64,000 bases of DNA from contig JASANG010002040.1 in assembly GCA_030248215.1 (NCBI GenBank), forward strand, positions 79,469 to 143,468. Reading direction: 5' to 3'. The position numbers were made by a program, and so were the translations under genes. This stretch comes from Enoplolaimus lenunculus. Taxonomy: Eukaryota > Nematoda > Enoplea > Enoplida > Thoracostomopsidae. Shown here piece after piece: positions 33,225-45,957 of this stretch. How positions within the stretch are numbered: the first letter of the stretch is position 1; each line of letters starts with the position of its first letter. The notes beneath the pieces are model-generated. The model ran no database searches. It had not been told where the DNA came from and worked only from the letters and a program-made list of their open reading frames with translations.

Positions 33225-34944
33225 TAGCGTGATCTTTCAATAACAAGACGAGATAAATTTCCCTAGAAATACCTTTAAAGTTATCATATATTTTTTCTCA
33301 CAATATTTTCTGTAAATCTATTTTAGTATAGTTAACACTTGCGATGAAAACTTACATTTTTCTATCTCTCAAATAGCTGGCAGCCTTCGGGCAGTTGTAC
33401 CGGTCGATAACTAAAGGGGTTCACATGAGAGTGGCGTTCAAATTTTCGATTTTGAATGGTTAACACCAATTTGCAATTTGTTTCTTCAAACATATGTATA
33501 TATCGACTAAAATAAATTGTCCAAATCTTCAGGGCCACGGCCGTATAAGCCTTTTTCTAACTGCCCCCTGTCACAGAACACGTCAGCTAAACCACACAGG
33601 AGCGTCCTGAAAGGAGCCCAAGGAGCCAGAGCCTCCCAATTGTTTATTCGTGTTAGGAAAAACACTGCAACTGCAATCTGTTATTTCACCATCGTTAACC
33701 GTTTTTCAGTATTATGTCAAGAACCAATGTTTTAGTCATTTTTGTGGACCAACCCCGAACAGTTCAAATTCTTCGGTACGCCACTGAAAATACAAGCAAC
33801 TGATTGTTCTGTTAACGGCTTTATAGAACATCTTTGAGAAACCTCTTATAGCAGTAAGTGTACCGGTGAGAAATGTGAGGCACAAAACGAAACCGAAAAC
33901 AAGGTTTAGTCCATTATTAAAAACCACCTTTGATATAAAATGTGTATATAACTACACAAACCTATATTCGAAATGTCATTCTGTTTATCCAATAACTGAG
34001 TGTATATACATAATATAGTACATAAATATTATATATGTAATATGTATATATTGTAGTGACAGGAATAAGAGCTGGAACTAATATTTATTTTGCCACTCCG
34101 AACGATAAGTCTCCCCATGTTAGGTGGATCTAACACCCTTTATTTTATTCCTTTTGCACAGATCTGACTCGCTCTGATGCGTTTCTGTTGATTGCAATGT
34201 CTGTTAGTATTTTCTGGGTTTGAAAAAGTTTATGCAGGTTGTCCGAGCGTCTGATACATTTATTAGTCTTGAACGGCGTAGCAAGGATTCGAATTAGAAA
34301 GCGTATGACGTCATATTGTGATGTGGACTCTAGAATCAAACAGGTTCCATTCCAAAGCGGTGTAAAACTGCCTTTTCCTTGCCGCTACTCGAACTTGAGT
34401 ATATTTCAAACCTTCATTTCCCTCGTACGGACCTGACATTATCAATTTTAGCTCATTATGTATGAATAGCTACAAATAAATGTACATAACGCTCAAAACA
34501 ATCTAGTATCTCGAAGCCATCAGTAGCAGCCGCTAGTAAAAAAGGGCCACACTGGCGCTAGGAACCAACCTATGTTTAGTGCAAGTATGTAGTGTCATAT
34601 TTTATAAAACAAAAGCCGACATTGGCGGGTATATATGTAAAAAGGGGGGTTAATGGGATATATATTCCCTAATTTGTAAAGAAACAATGAAAAGTAAATA
34701 CTTCGACCGGCTTTACAGTAGCGGATTGTTGTGGTGAACAATTTTTTCCTCTGACTACACTCGCTTAACAAAAACATTTAACTCTGCTCAAATAAATTTC
34801 AGGCGACGTACCTGTCATATATACACACACAGTTATATATGTTCGATTATTTTGCCGTAATTTGAGATATAAAGTATGCGCATACAAAAGAGTATCATCA
34901 TTGCTATCAGATATGGATTATGAAATTGTAATACCTGCAAGTAG
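33225..34944. other. Non-coding; AT microsatellite 33995-34060
   Basis: CCCCGAACAGTTCAAATTC at 33753 recurs in part at 38760. An eroded TGACCCGAATAAGAG-type end occurs near 34053-34075. A hydrophobic open frame on the minus strand (33736-33927) begins like a signal peptide but then reads into repeat sequence. No gene is accepted. Confidence 0.4.
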
Positions 34945-35095
34945 AATGCCCGTAGCCAGCTCGCCTTGCTATGGGCGCTAATAAGTTTTTAGAATAGGCA
35001 TACAATGGTTTTCGATGACTTAGACGCAAAGTTGAAAAAATTTACGGGGCCAATTCAGACGAGGTTGAGCGAACCCTGGCACCCCTCTGGTTACG
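34945..35095 (-). mobile_element. Miniature element of the GGCCGGTAGCCA family (copy)
   Basis: CCGTAGCCAGCTCGCCTTGCT, CATACAATGGTTTTCGATGA and CACCCCTCTGGTTACGG are family landmarks in reverse. Another copy follows at 35345-35485. Confidence 0.6.
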
Positions 35096-35574
35096 GTCTC
35101 GGTAAGGAGCTGTATATATTTTCTAATAACAACCGGTAGTCGAAGTATATTATTATTGATATTAAAATGAGATGTTGGTTAGATCGTATTTGAGTATACC
35201 CAGATCGCATTTTAGCCAACTGCTGCCTCAGGCCTGTAGAAAACCCGACACATTTATAACAGAGACTAAAACAATTGGTAAGAAAGCATGGCGGATGAAG
35301 ACATTGCTCATTTAGAAACGAAAGTGGCTCACTTTGGTTTGGGCTAAAAAATTTTCAGGATGGGCGTACAAGGGTTTGCGAAGCGTTACAAGCAAGGTTG
35401 AAAATTTTCTAGCGAAAAATTTTTCCAGCGGATGAGGCTGTGCCCGCTGTTCTCTATCCCTCTGGCTACCGGCCCGAGACATGTGAGAAGGTATATCCTG
35501 TAAAAAGCTGTTTAGCGCTGAAACGTTTGACCCAGGCTGTAAACTAAATGAAATATTGAATTATTCGTATGGTC

Positions 35575-35702
35575 TGAGGGCGGCGCTGCCGTCCGTTGCC
35601 GCCCGTCGCCGTGTGTCACCGTACGTCACCGTGCGTCATCGTTGCACAGCGGCGGACGGTAACGAACAGTGACGGACGGCGACGAACGATAACCCACAAG
35701 GA
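35575..35702. repeat. GC-rich foldback of ~10-bp units
   Basis: Left arm: CGTCACCGTG-type units. Right arm: the inverse (GGACGGTAACGAACAGTGACG). The arms can pair around position 35650. GC content is far above the surroundings. Related units occur at 14510-14590. Confidence 0.75.
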
Positions 35703-37119
35703 CGTACGACATGTATAGCGGCACCTTAGCGACATTGTTATACTGTGTGTTACATGCGCCACTATTTATTACAATAAAGTTGCAAATATCCGTATCTATA
35801 CAAATTGTACAAAAAGCTAAAAATAACCTCACATATGCGGTGTTGTCTTTTGTTTTGGGATGTCCAATTATCAACCAAGTGCATTTTAGCTACAAGGTGG
35901 TCAGGCAGGAGCTCAGGTTTACCTAAAATATTTGGACCTTGCCAGTAAGCGAAATTATGGGTCGCCATGTTTTCGGCCTACTTCTGAGCGTGTTTTGGCT
36001 TAAACTCGCAGACTAGATCTTGGTTTTGAACTCCTCAATTGGCCTGGTATGGTGTGTGTGCGCGTATTCGCCTGTAATATTGTACCAGCCATAATGTAAT
36101 TAGTTTATAACCAATCTAGTGATACGATTGGACCAAAAGCTGTCGTGTTCATAATATATGCGTACCGGTTTACCACTGTGTGGTATGTACAAATATTAAT
36201 TGAATAACAAGCGTCGATAACACACATTCCTAATTAAAACTTCAGGTAGTGAAATTTCCGAAATTAAAAATGGCGCTTGTTTTTGAGTCAGAGTCGTGCT
36301 ATGCGTGACGATAAATTTAAATTCAAAATTTAAATTTAAATTGTTTTCACAATTTTACAGTAGCATAGCATAGATTGAAATGGACTATGTTTTGCGACTC
36401 ATCGCTCATCGCTAGCCATAGTTGAGTAACTCATATATGTCGCAGCCCAATTCGTAATACAGACCAATTCCAAATTGGGCGAGCCCAAGACGCAATTATG
36501 TCTGATACAGCTGCGCGTTTTCTGTTTGGTTACTTGAAGTCTTCATCTTCGGGTATGACATAGATGTATAGATATATACATTTAAATTTATGTATATATT
36601 TACGTTGTAAGCAAAAAACCATTTCCCAGGCCAAAAATGCCAAATCTACTCATGAATATTGGTACCTGCTCATTGACACACAAAATTACCAGCAAAGTGT
36701 AATCAGTCCTTGTTCTAAATTCAGAACTTATAAAATAAAAATATTGCGCCTTGTACGCTCACTCATTTCACAGCATTCAAAATTTTCGGATTTTGGCGTA
36801 TTAACTTATGATAAAAGTTTGGCTTGGATTTGTAAAGAAAATCTACAAGTGCCGAGGTTGTATTAAAAAGAAAAATTTGCCAAACTACAAAATGACTGGG
36901 TTTCTGAAAGACTACTTAAGTACAAATTATCACTTCAGTATGTGCGAAGCGTTCACTTCACTTATTCACCGAGCGTACTTAAGTAAAATACTTAAGTCAC
37001 TAATCAAATTTGGTATGTTACAGACTATCAGTGCAAGCGTTTTAACACTGGTCTAACTGATATTGTAGGTTGATCGTGCCTCTTAAGATAAAGCATAATT
37101 ATGGCTTCCTTGTTAACAG
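35703..37119. other. Non-coding, nothing recognised
   Basis: A short AAATTTAAATT palindromic patch lies near 36320-36345. No gene is seen. Confidence 0.35.
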
Positions 37120-37330
37120 AGGCGGATTTAAAAATTTCTGACGAGAGGGCTGGCAAATGTTATAAAATGCAAAAGGTTGTGGCCTTTTCAATTTATCATC
37201 AAAAATATTCTTAGGGAATAAATTCTACGGTTTTATAACAAAAAACTTTAAGGGTAAACACTGTTGTATCGTAAGGACCTTACCATTTTATCATAAAAGA
37301 ATTTCTGATAAGGGGTTTACTCGATTCCCT
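37120..37330. mobile_element. AGGCGGAT-type element, diverged copy
   Basis: It starts CAGAGGCGGATTTAAAAATT and repeats AATTTATCATCAAAAATATT and TTTTATCATAAAAGAATTTC motifs as in 30927-31195. The right end is not clear. Confidence 0.5.
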
Positions 37331-38140
37331 AATGCTTATTATGACACTGGGTCACATTTGTCATATATTTGTCTTTGTTCGCAAAGCGAAGTATTTTTGA
37401 ATGCTTCAGTACAATTTCGGAATTTCAGCCAATGTCTTACACATTAAGTTACGGCTTCACGCTTGCTTACCAGGAAATACAAGCTATTATTGTTACCACT
37501 TCCAAAAGTAATATATTCGATTCAAACCATACATAATTTTTTTGTAATATTAAAAACAATAAAAAAATATAGAAAAATAACCGGAAACTGGCGACAATAC
37601 AAAATTTTAAGCAGTTGTTTTTCGCAACATCTACTGTCTACAAAAATGGTAACTCTAAAGCAAGCCAAAAAAGCTAAAGTAGGTAGGTATATAATACAAA
37701 GATGTTGTTTTCACGTAGAAACGAACCAAATATGCTTTATCAGCCTGAATTTGGCAGCTGTCAAAATCATTTTTTGCGTTATAATCTCAATACTACATAC
37801 GAAGATTAGACAGGAACGTATTGAGAGGAGCGCTCGGAGCAGAATGGGGATAGTCCATCAATCTAAGTTCATTTTGTCATCTACAAGCGTTCAGGGGCGG
37901 CACCGCCGGGGAGACCAAGGCATCAAACTGCCCCCGTCTCCCGATTTTTGAGACGATGGCATGTCGTCCCACTCCTCCTAAAATTTGGGTCACAATTATG
38001 AAAAAGAAAGTAAATCGGACCAGGCACATTTACCTATTGAATATAAATTTGGTATTTTCCACTATTCGGATGCGATCCAAAAACAAGTTGTGTTGCAGAG
38101 CCTAACTTTAAAATTAGTAAAATGTAGTGTGTTCAGAATA
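37331..38140. other. Non-coding with a 162-codon open frame of no known family
   Basis: The open frame at 37463-37951 (+) is Lys/Ile-rich. Its last ~25 codons lie in a GC-rich repeat (GGGGCGGCACCGCCGGGGAG), arguing against a real C terminus. No domain is recognised. Confidence 0.35.
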
Positions 38141-38589
38141 CTGTATTGACCCGAATAAGAGGGGGGTATTAATAAGACGGGGGTCCCCATTTTGAGTCCG
38201 AATCAGTTAAAGTCCGTATCCCTAATAAGAGTCCGTAAGGGGATAGAGTCCCTAAACCCTAATTAGAGTCCATAAATGTCAAATAATCCTAATTGTAGCA
38301 CATAAATGACTCCAGGACCAAATCACTTGAGTTCGAAACTTTAAAGCGTACTAAAATTTTGAAAGTACATTCCTATAAGTATAACCTTGTATTATTGCTC
38401 ACGCGATTGACATAACTCAAATAAACCTTTAATTCAACGGATAATTGCAGTACCGGATATGTATCAGTAACGAAGGGCCGCGGAGCGTGGGTTAAAAGTA
38501 AATAACAGTCTGTAACCGAATAACAAGGGGGGTACCCACCGGAGAGACCAAGTAAATGTCAGTCCCCCCTCTTATTCGGGTCACTACAG
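38141..38589 (+). mobile_element. Tc1/mariner-like miniature element, complete reference copy
   Basis: This 449-bp element has TA on both sides (38139-38140, 38590-38591). The ends are CTGTATTGACCCGAATAAGA and TTATTCGGGTCACTACAG. Internal landmarks: CCCCATTTTGAGTCCGAATC, GTCCGTATCCCTAATAAGAG and CCTTGTATTATTGCTCACG. No ORF, so it must have been moved by a transposase elsewhere. Confidence 0.85.
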
Positions 38590-38591
38590 TA

Positions 38592-39674
38592 CCTGAAAAC
38601 ATACATTTTACCGCTGGGGCAAATGGGTCATTTTGTCACCCACTTCTAAAATGCTTCCGCCTCCATTGCAAGCATCGTTTCATTAAATAAGTGTAAACGA
38701 TCGGCAAATTGTTTTTTAAGATCTATTATGACAATATTTTTGATCTTGTTTCGGTGCCGACCCTCAACAGTTCAAATTTCGGACTACGCCAGTATGGCTC
38801 ATTGCAGATATATCTTCAGTTGATTGAAATTTAGAATTAAGCTAATTTCAACCACCAGCTTATATATATGGATTTTACGAACACAAAATCAAAGACTAAG
38901 AAGCAAATCAAGCACCCAAGTCTAGATAATGTCAGATCTAGCCAGTTTTTTACTTGACTAAAATTACACTACTCAGTGGAAACAATTCTACACATTCTTC
39001 AAATGTCTAATATCAATCAGACAACGTCTAAATAACCAGTTATCGAGATTTTGGTCGATGTTTGACCGGCGTTGCAGTTGTATGAGCACATTCTTAAGCC
39101 TATGCGTAAAGATAACCCTATGACTAAGATTAAACGGAAACGTAAGGCAAAATCTAAGCAAAAGGTCACCTAAAAGCTTAAGTTTACTTTATTATAGTCC
39201 CAGGAAAAAATGTTTCGTCATACGAGGTGATATGGGTCTATGTTTCTATAGTCACTTGCTGTCTTATAAACATAACTAACCTTGCTTTGCAAAGAGAATC
39301 CCAATGAAAGAGAACGATTTCTTCAATAAAGCTGAAGTGCTCACGATAGCAAATTCAAGTACTGTTCTACCAAGGTATATGACCGAGCACACTTAATAAT
39401 AATAATATTGAAATGTCACTGATGTACTTAATACAATTAGCAAACAACCTTTGTTTTATGTTCAGCACAAAATTAAACTGAACCCTCGCCTCTCAGAGTT
39501 GAAAAAAATAACTTTATGGGCTATTGTGTACTTTTTACCTACACATGTTTAGCTGTATGCTTAATCAAACGCAGGCAAGCAATAAATATTGTGTAAGCTA
39601 TACTCATTGTATGCTGCTGCAAACGGCTTTTGTGCACTTGGCCACTATAATCCTAGCCTTTGGTTTAGGATCAG
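38592..39674. other. Non-coding with an eroded TTAGGC-family element at 39090-39200
   Basis: TTCTTAAGCCTATGCGTAAAG and AAGCTTAAGTTTACTTTATTATAGTCCCAGG are family landmarks. No gene is seen. Confidence 0.4.
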
Positions 39675-39722
39675 GGTTGGGAAAAGCCTTAGATATGCCT
39701 AAATATAAGGCTTTGCCCAACC
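39675..39722 (+). repeat. Near-perfect 17-bp hairpin
   Basis: GGTTGGGAAAAGCCTTA and, 14 bases later, its inverse TAAGGCTTTGCCCAACC pair at 16 of 17 positions. It may be a relic of a miniature element; CCTAAATATAAGG in the loop recalls the hexamer family. Confidence 0.65.
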
Positions 39723-40699
39723 TTGAGCTGTTATCGTGTTCGGTCGAGTTGTCACTTCTGGCTGCTATTCCGTCTAATTGCGTCCTCAACTCAAACATTT
39801 AATGGGCAGCAACCTTGGCTGTAAATACATCTTCACTTGTAGCTTTACAACATTCCAAAGATTGAAGTTGAAATTGTGCTTCAACTTAAGAGTTTATAAT
39901 AAAGTGTTATACAGACATAACTTCGAAAACTTCGGTCCCGTTGAATAATATTACCGGTGATTAAACACTGTACCTGGCAAATCAAGTAGAAGAGACAAAA
40001 GACTTAAGAAGCACAAAATCTTTCCTAAACACGAAAATTTTTATTGCAGTCGTAAATTTTTAACCAGTCGAGCACAGAACCCGTAAGAGGGCGCCACATC
40101 CGTCGTAGTTGATGCCCTGATCTGCGGGGGGTGGGTCAACGTGGAGCCATATCATAACGTTTTACATCGCTTGACGATTAAGTGGCTCATTTAGCAGCAG
40201 AATATATGGGACATCATATCATATGAACGCTATATGGCAGCAACATATTGCATGAAGTTAGCTTTAGTGGTCATATATCATTGCATAACGGCGTAGCAAT
40301 ACCTAATGAAAGGCAACATTATGAATTTTTTCATTCTACTTCCTTGCATCGCGTAAGAAAGGTAAACCTGTTCATTACATACTTTGTCCCTATTCTCAAA
40401 TGTGTGTAGCCCCTCTTGTTTGGTTAGTTGGTGTCAGGTCAAGCAACATTTGAACGAATTTTATAAGACGGTGGCTTAGGGGTTCGAGCACCCCCTAAAC
40501 CAGAAATATGAACCTAATAAAAGAAGTTTGATTTGTTGCACTTTGTTGCTACACGTGAAAGTGTATTTTCGCATTTGAAAAGCCGTATTGCGTGTACGTG
40601 TTTGGTAGTACTGCAAAGACTTCCGATGGCATTTTAGCAATAAATATTGTTTTGTGATTCAACCAGGAATTTGCACGGAGGTTAGCCGAAACCAATGCT
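39723..40699. other. Non-coding, nothing recognised
   Basis: No gene or element ends are seen. Confidence 0.35.
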
Positions 40700-41045
40700 T
40701 CTGTCCAGGGCCGAAGCAACCGCCCCCATACCCCCATTTGGGAGGCCCCCACCCCTAAAGGCACCCCCTCACCCTTTAACAGGTTGAAACAAAAACCGCT
40801 TTAGTTTTAAAAATGCGTCTGGCTTCTCGCTCGCTTTGCTCGCAAGTTTGGAGCCCCTATCTTGGAGTTTGGGGGAGCCCCCACCCCTGCCTGCTCCGGC
40901 ACTGCTTCTGACCCTGCAATATGCACGTGCAAGTGTTTGCAGTAAGAAGTTGCAGCTGCAAGTTTAGCGTGATGGATTTTGAACAAGTGTAGCAACTGCA
41001 AACTGCAGCTGCACCTTTACGTTGCACTAAGTTGCACCTATGGAA
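40700..41045 (-). mobile_element. GAGAAGCC-family copy plus TGCAGCTGCA-rich patch
   Basis: GCGTCTGGCTTCTCGCTCGC, TTGGGGGAGCCCCCACCC and CTGCTCCGGCACTGC mirror 10885-11005. It is followed by GTTGCAGCTGCAAG and AACTGCAAACTGCAGCTGCA. Confidence 0.55.
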
Positions 41046-43477
41046 TACTGGCTTTATGATTCTGCATTCTTAGAGTTGGATGTATTTAGAAATTACGAAA
41101 ACGAAATTGTTTCAAAACGATCATGCACTGAAATTACATATTTCTTCTTTTTAGTATGTAGGTAGGCATTCGAACACTTGCCATTGATATAAATGCGAAA
41201 ACAAAACGCAAAGTACATTCGGAAGCGCAAAAATGTTTTGTGATTCGTTGCCAAAAATAGGCCTCCTTAAACACCCTGCTCCCCTTCCAACCGAAGAGAT
41301 AAAGTGTGCTTCTACAAAACTGGCATTTTTAGTTTTCAGCTTCAAAATATAGCACACTTATCAGGCTCAGTTTGTTCTGCTGACCTATGATATTAAATAT
41401 ACGCTGATTTCGTAGTTTACTTGTCTCAGAACCTATTATTAGTACTCAGCTCAAACACTTTCGAAGCTTTCAGAATCTTTCTTGAAAAGTGGATTTGCAT
41501 AAAGTTAAAGAATATCAAAAAGAACATACCTCAGCCATAATCTTAACTTGATAAGTGCAATTCACTCAAAACGAACATTGATAATATGGTAATTTTTAAC
41601 AGTTAATAGCAACTTAAAGAAACACTAGGGCACAAACAAAAGTCGCATTTCGTAACTGCTTGTGCTGTGTGCATTATATAATGCTAATAAAATCACCAGC
41701 GAAGAGAACGAGAAGACAAACGCAATTTTACTGCTAAATCTAAATAAAAAACTTTGGACTTAATTCCAGATTTGGAAGTGCGCTCAACGTTCTTAAAAAC
41801 TGTAGCTTAAAATAAATATTTCTATTAATGGCAAGCTTAAGGTCTTGAGGTAAACCATCATATTTTGTGGAACAATAAATTATACTTGCACGAGGCATAA
41901 ATTATTTACTGCTCTGAAATATGGAAGCGATGCATTTGGTAATTACTGGTCTAAACGGAATACTTTTTGCTGTTCTCTCGCATATTACGTATGAAATATT
42001 TCCCATATTCCATTGCTTACCTGATACCTAGCAGTGTTTTAATACTCGTATGTCAGAAAATGGAAATTATAAGTTTAGCATTTCGTATTTTATGCTAAGA
42101 CTATAAAATTAGTCAATACCCTTGTCCAAAAACCGCATTCTCAAATGTGTGTCCATGGGACCTATCACCAGTACTTATGGTGATTGGTCTTTTGTTTTAG
42201 CTCGCTGCAATCATCAAAGAAATGCGTGTTATAAGCACAAAAGAGCGGTTTTAATAAATACAATTTTGTTGCAAATTCTCAACGAGAATTTTTTCACCGT
42301 CCCTGTGTATAACAACAGGTCTGCATCCGGCTTCGGTACACGATCTACTCATACCGTAGAGTTACCTGTAGGATGTTCCGACAAATGCGGTAGTGAAATG
42401 TTACGTAGTTACACAAAAATTTATGTCGTTCGGTACGTCTGGCTTTAAGTTTATTGGTATTATTATAGGAGTTACTTGTCGGAATTCCTTAAAAAATAAA
42501 CCAAGACTAAATGCTTGAAAACAGTTTTACAGATATTTGCTAAAATCAACAAATTGAACGATATTTTAACCCCCTAAAACTTCGTTTCACCTTTTGTTTG
42601 GGCTGCAAATTTTGGTAATTTCCGGTTTTCGTATTCTTTACTTCCGATTGGACCCTAGAACCAGTCATAGAAAATATTAGTCGAGTGCATGTACGCAACA
42701 CAAAATCAGCAATAAAATTTGAATTCTTGCGGTAAACTTAGTACAGACTATTTGGTACATTATATTTTAAAGAATCACAATAGCTTAGTTTTTAGTTGGG
42801 ATGTATAAATTGTTTGTTACCAATAGATGTAAATATTTACGGTAACTCATGAAAACCGGCAGATAAGATAAGAATTTGGTCTGAAAAACCTGATTCGAAA
42901 TTCGGTTCAAATAACCAAAATATTTTGCTCGAGGGGACGGTTTTTGGCATTCTGACAAATGGAGCTTGTTTGTATTCAGTTTGTCCTACTTGTGTGCCAA
43001 TTTTAAGAGCCGCAATTGTAGGAGTTCGGTCAATCTAAATTTATAAAACCTTTTGTCAATCAAATTCAAAAAATAATTACCTAAAAACGCCATACTCCAC
43101 TGTAGCTTAATTGATCTGAATCAAAGCATTAAACCTACAATTGGAACTGTTGCAACTGTTAATCATAGAATGAAGCTCATTGATTTCCCATTCACAAAAG
43201 CTCAATATTTTTCATTCACAGGTGTATCGCAGACCATTAGCTGACGTAAATCGTTTAACGTAATTGTAACGACATTTGCAACTTTCCAATACCCACGCAA
43301 TTGCAGTCACATGTGTAGCAAAAAAAATTTTTAATTAATAAATATCATTACGTTGTTTACATTTTTATAATTTGTTACGGCAATAATTGTGATCAATTAT
43401 TTATTAATAAATTTCTGACGTTAGAGCAAGTTCAGCTTTAAATATCAGTGAAGGATGGATAGCTGTTAGTCTTACGG
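41046..43477. other. AT-rich non-coding
   Basis: An open frame at 42122-42448 has no recognisable domain. CCTATCACCAGT at 42161 resembles the end of the element at 51742-51912. No gene is accepted. Confidence 0.35.
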
Positions 43478-43620
43478 GCCGGTAGCCAAGGACGGGCTAG
43501 CGAGTCTCAGCCCTCGCGGAACAATTTCGTCCGCTTGTAAGTCAACAAAAACCTTTGTATGCCCGTCCTGGAAAAGTTTTCAGCCCCCCTAGCAAGTGAG
43601 CTGGCAGCTGGCAACGGGCG
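43478..43620 (+). mobile_element. GGCCGGTAGCCA-family element with both ends
   Basis: ACGGGCCGGTAGCCAAGGAC at left; GAGCTGGCAGCTGGCAACGG at right, partly inverted. Interior: CGCTTGTAAGTCAACAAAAA and CCTTTGTATGCCCGTCCTGG. Confidence 0.6.
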
Positions 43621-44283
43621 TGAGTCCTAAGCGAAAAAATAATTTTGTTTGAAAATAAACATAAAGCATTTAAGTCCTACTTTAAGGCGTTGATACGGGG
43701 GATGCGATTGTAACGCGCGCCCTGCCCATCTGGGCGAGCGGACGAACTTTTTCTGTCAACTGCATGTTTAAAATGTGTGAAATTTGGTCATTCCCCAGAC
43801 AAAATGTCAAAAAGAAATTACGTTTGCTTTGCGAGCGAACTGAATAAGATTTTAAATTTTCAGTTATCAGGTTAGTTTACCCCAGACGACTCCGCTCTAA
43901 GTTGCTCTCACAGTCCACTATATTTCAGAAGGGGTTATCAGCCCATTTGCGTGTATAAATTTAAAGCTGTAGCACAACTAAAAAGTTTTTAAAGTAAATT
44001 AATTCGTATTGGGCCCGAAACCGTTCTTTGTCATCAATTGCAAAATCGATAGTTTACTACCAGCAGCCGATCCGGACGTTTCCGAGAAGGGAGGGGCCGG
44101 TAAAAGTTATAAAACACAATTTTTGTACTGAATGCTATATATGTGCCAATTGTCTGAATGGAAAATGTAATACGACTTGTGTAAGCATGTGACATGCTTG
44201 TCCTGGTACATATGCAATAAATGCAATGCACATTGCGTTGTGCGGTTGACACAGATAGTCGACGAAAAATGCAGTTGGAGAGG

Positions 44284-44475
44284 CGGGCTGTGTGGTGCAG
44301 TGGTAGAGTGTTCGCTTAAGGATCCATAGGCTGAGAGTTCGATTTCCACTCTAACCTGCTTTTCCAGCTGCTCTTAGTGAAAGGTCTGACGTCCCTCGGT
44401 TCCTACCTAGACTGACAACCTGTACCATTTTGTCACAAAATTTCTTTTTACAGGGTAAAAATTACACACAAGCAA
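44284..44475 (+). mobile_element. tRNA-derived SINE-like element
   Basis: The head (44284-44360) has an A-box TGGTGCAGTGG, an anticodon-position AAG and a B-box-like GAGTTCGATTTC at tRNA spacing, but acceptor and T stems do not pair well. It is followed by a ~110-bp body. This is the arrangement of a Pol III SINE; no second full copy was found in the window, so a tRNA pseudogene is possible. Confidence 0.5.
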
Positions 44476-44479
44476 AGCA

Positions 44480-45627
44480 AGTAATTGTCAAGTTCATTCA
44501 TATCCACAACCAGTTCGACGTACTCTGAGGCCATACATTTTAGAACGGCTATGCATGACTTTCACTTGACTTACAAGCGGAGATAAAACTTTTGAAAAGA
44601 GCAAAAGTTTTCAAAAGAAAGCATTGTATTAGCACTCTTGTGACCATGAGCTTGTGTATATGTCATAAGCCAATTAGCTACTCAGGCTAATTACTAATTG
44701 GCCTCCAAGGTCAATGTTTATGGCCAAATAGCAGTTTGGCGTAGATCAAATAGTATTAAGTGTAAGGGAACTGGTCTCGTTTTCTGTTATGCAAAATTCA
44801 GCTTGTAATTCTGAGCTACAGGTGTTATATGCCAATGAGTAAACGGATATATAAAAAGCTTTCAAGGTTCTCCAATATACAATTAGTTGTCATATCTGCG
44901 TTTTGGCGTACGTGAACTAAAATTCTGTTTGTATCATGTTTCGGCTTATGTTTTACTGTACGGCTTTATCGTCGGTGTTGGGATTGTCAAGCCCTGGGGA
45001 ATACTGTTCGATATATGGATCAGATAACGCTACAGTCTTTATGAGATCCAGCTAGACAACAGTGATATGACTACCGCTGATTGCTTTAATTGTTTTATTT
45101 TTTCCAATTAAATAATTGAACCTGGTTGTATATCATAAGTTCAATATCCGTTGAACCGAAGCTTACACTATACACTATTATACATAGAATAGCAGATTTT
45201 CTTATGATAATTAGTAATTTGCTTGAATAGTGAATAGCATATTGGCCTACGACATATACGTATCCAGTCTGCTTGAATGACATGTACCAGTGAAAACTCT
45301 ACAATATGTTGCCTGTTGAACATATATTCACATATAACGGAGATTATTCTGACAGAACCGGGACCTGTTTTTATTTATCTGATGCGTTTTCAAAACATTT
45401 TTAATTAAATGTCTTTGTGAGCCTTTCAGAAAAGAACAATTTTTATCATACATCAAAAGTCACACGGAATATCTTTCTGGTTCCATGTTTTTGCCAGAAG
45501 GCAGAGTTGTTACCAAACTGTACTAAAGAACACTTGAACCGCGCTGCCAAAGGAAAAACGTGTAGAAATCAGTTTGACGAATTGGCTCCAGTCTAGTGTT
45601 TCTAATCAGCTGTTGAGCACTTAAACC
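44480..45627. other. Non-coding
   Basis: TTACAAGCGGAGATAAAACTT at 44571 is a fragment of the GGCCGGTAGCCA family. GGTCAATGTTTATGGCCAAATAG near 44710 is related, inverted, to 18725-18765. No gene is seen. Confidence 0.4.
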
Positions 45628-45798
45628 AGGGGCGGGATGTGTGGAGCTGAGCACCTGCAAATTTATGCCCTCCTTTCCGGAGGGACATGCAAGGGTTTAC
45701 GACGACTTACAAGCGAGGTTGAAAATTTTCTAGGTGCTGGGATAAAATTCTTCTAGTGGGTGCTCAGCGCCTATGGCATTCCTCTGGCTACTGGCCCG
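45628..45798 (-). mobile_element. GGCCGGTAGCCA-family copy
   Basis: CATGCAAGGGTTTACGACGAC, TTACAAGCGAGGTTGAAAAT and TTCCTCTGGCTACTGGCCCG are landmarks in reverse. Confidence 0.65.
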
Positions 45799-45957
45799 TA
45801 ACATAACCACCGAAACATTGCTATAAACTTTGCACAGTGTCAGGTAGTGTAGCGGCATATTCGTTGTTTTAGACAAGGGATTATACAGGGATTATATGCT
45901 GCCAGAAACCAAAAAGCACCAGTTTTGTGGTCTTTAGGTATTAACAATTTTTGTTTA

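Noticed and set aside
33736-33927. Signal-peptide exon on the minus strand
   Set aside because: The hydrophobic start is suggestive, but the frame ends in repeat sequence and no partner exon with matching phase was found.
44284-44360. Functional tRNA gene
   Set aside because: A and B boxes are present, but acceptor and T stems do not pair and a SINE-like body follows.
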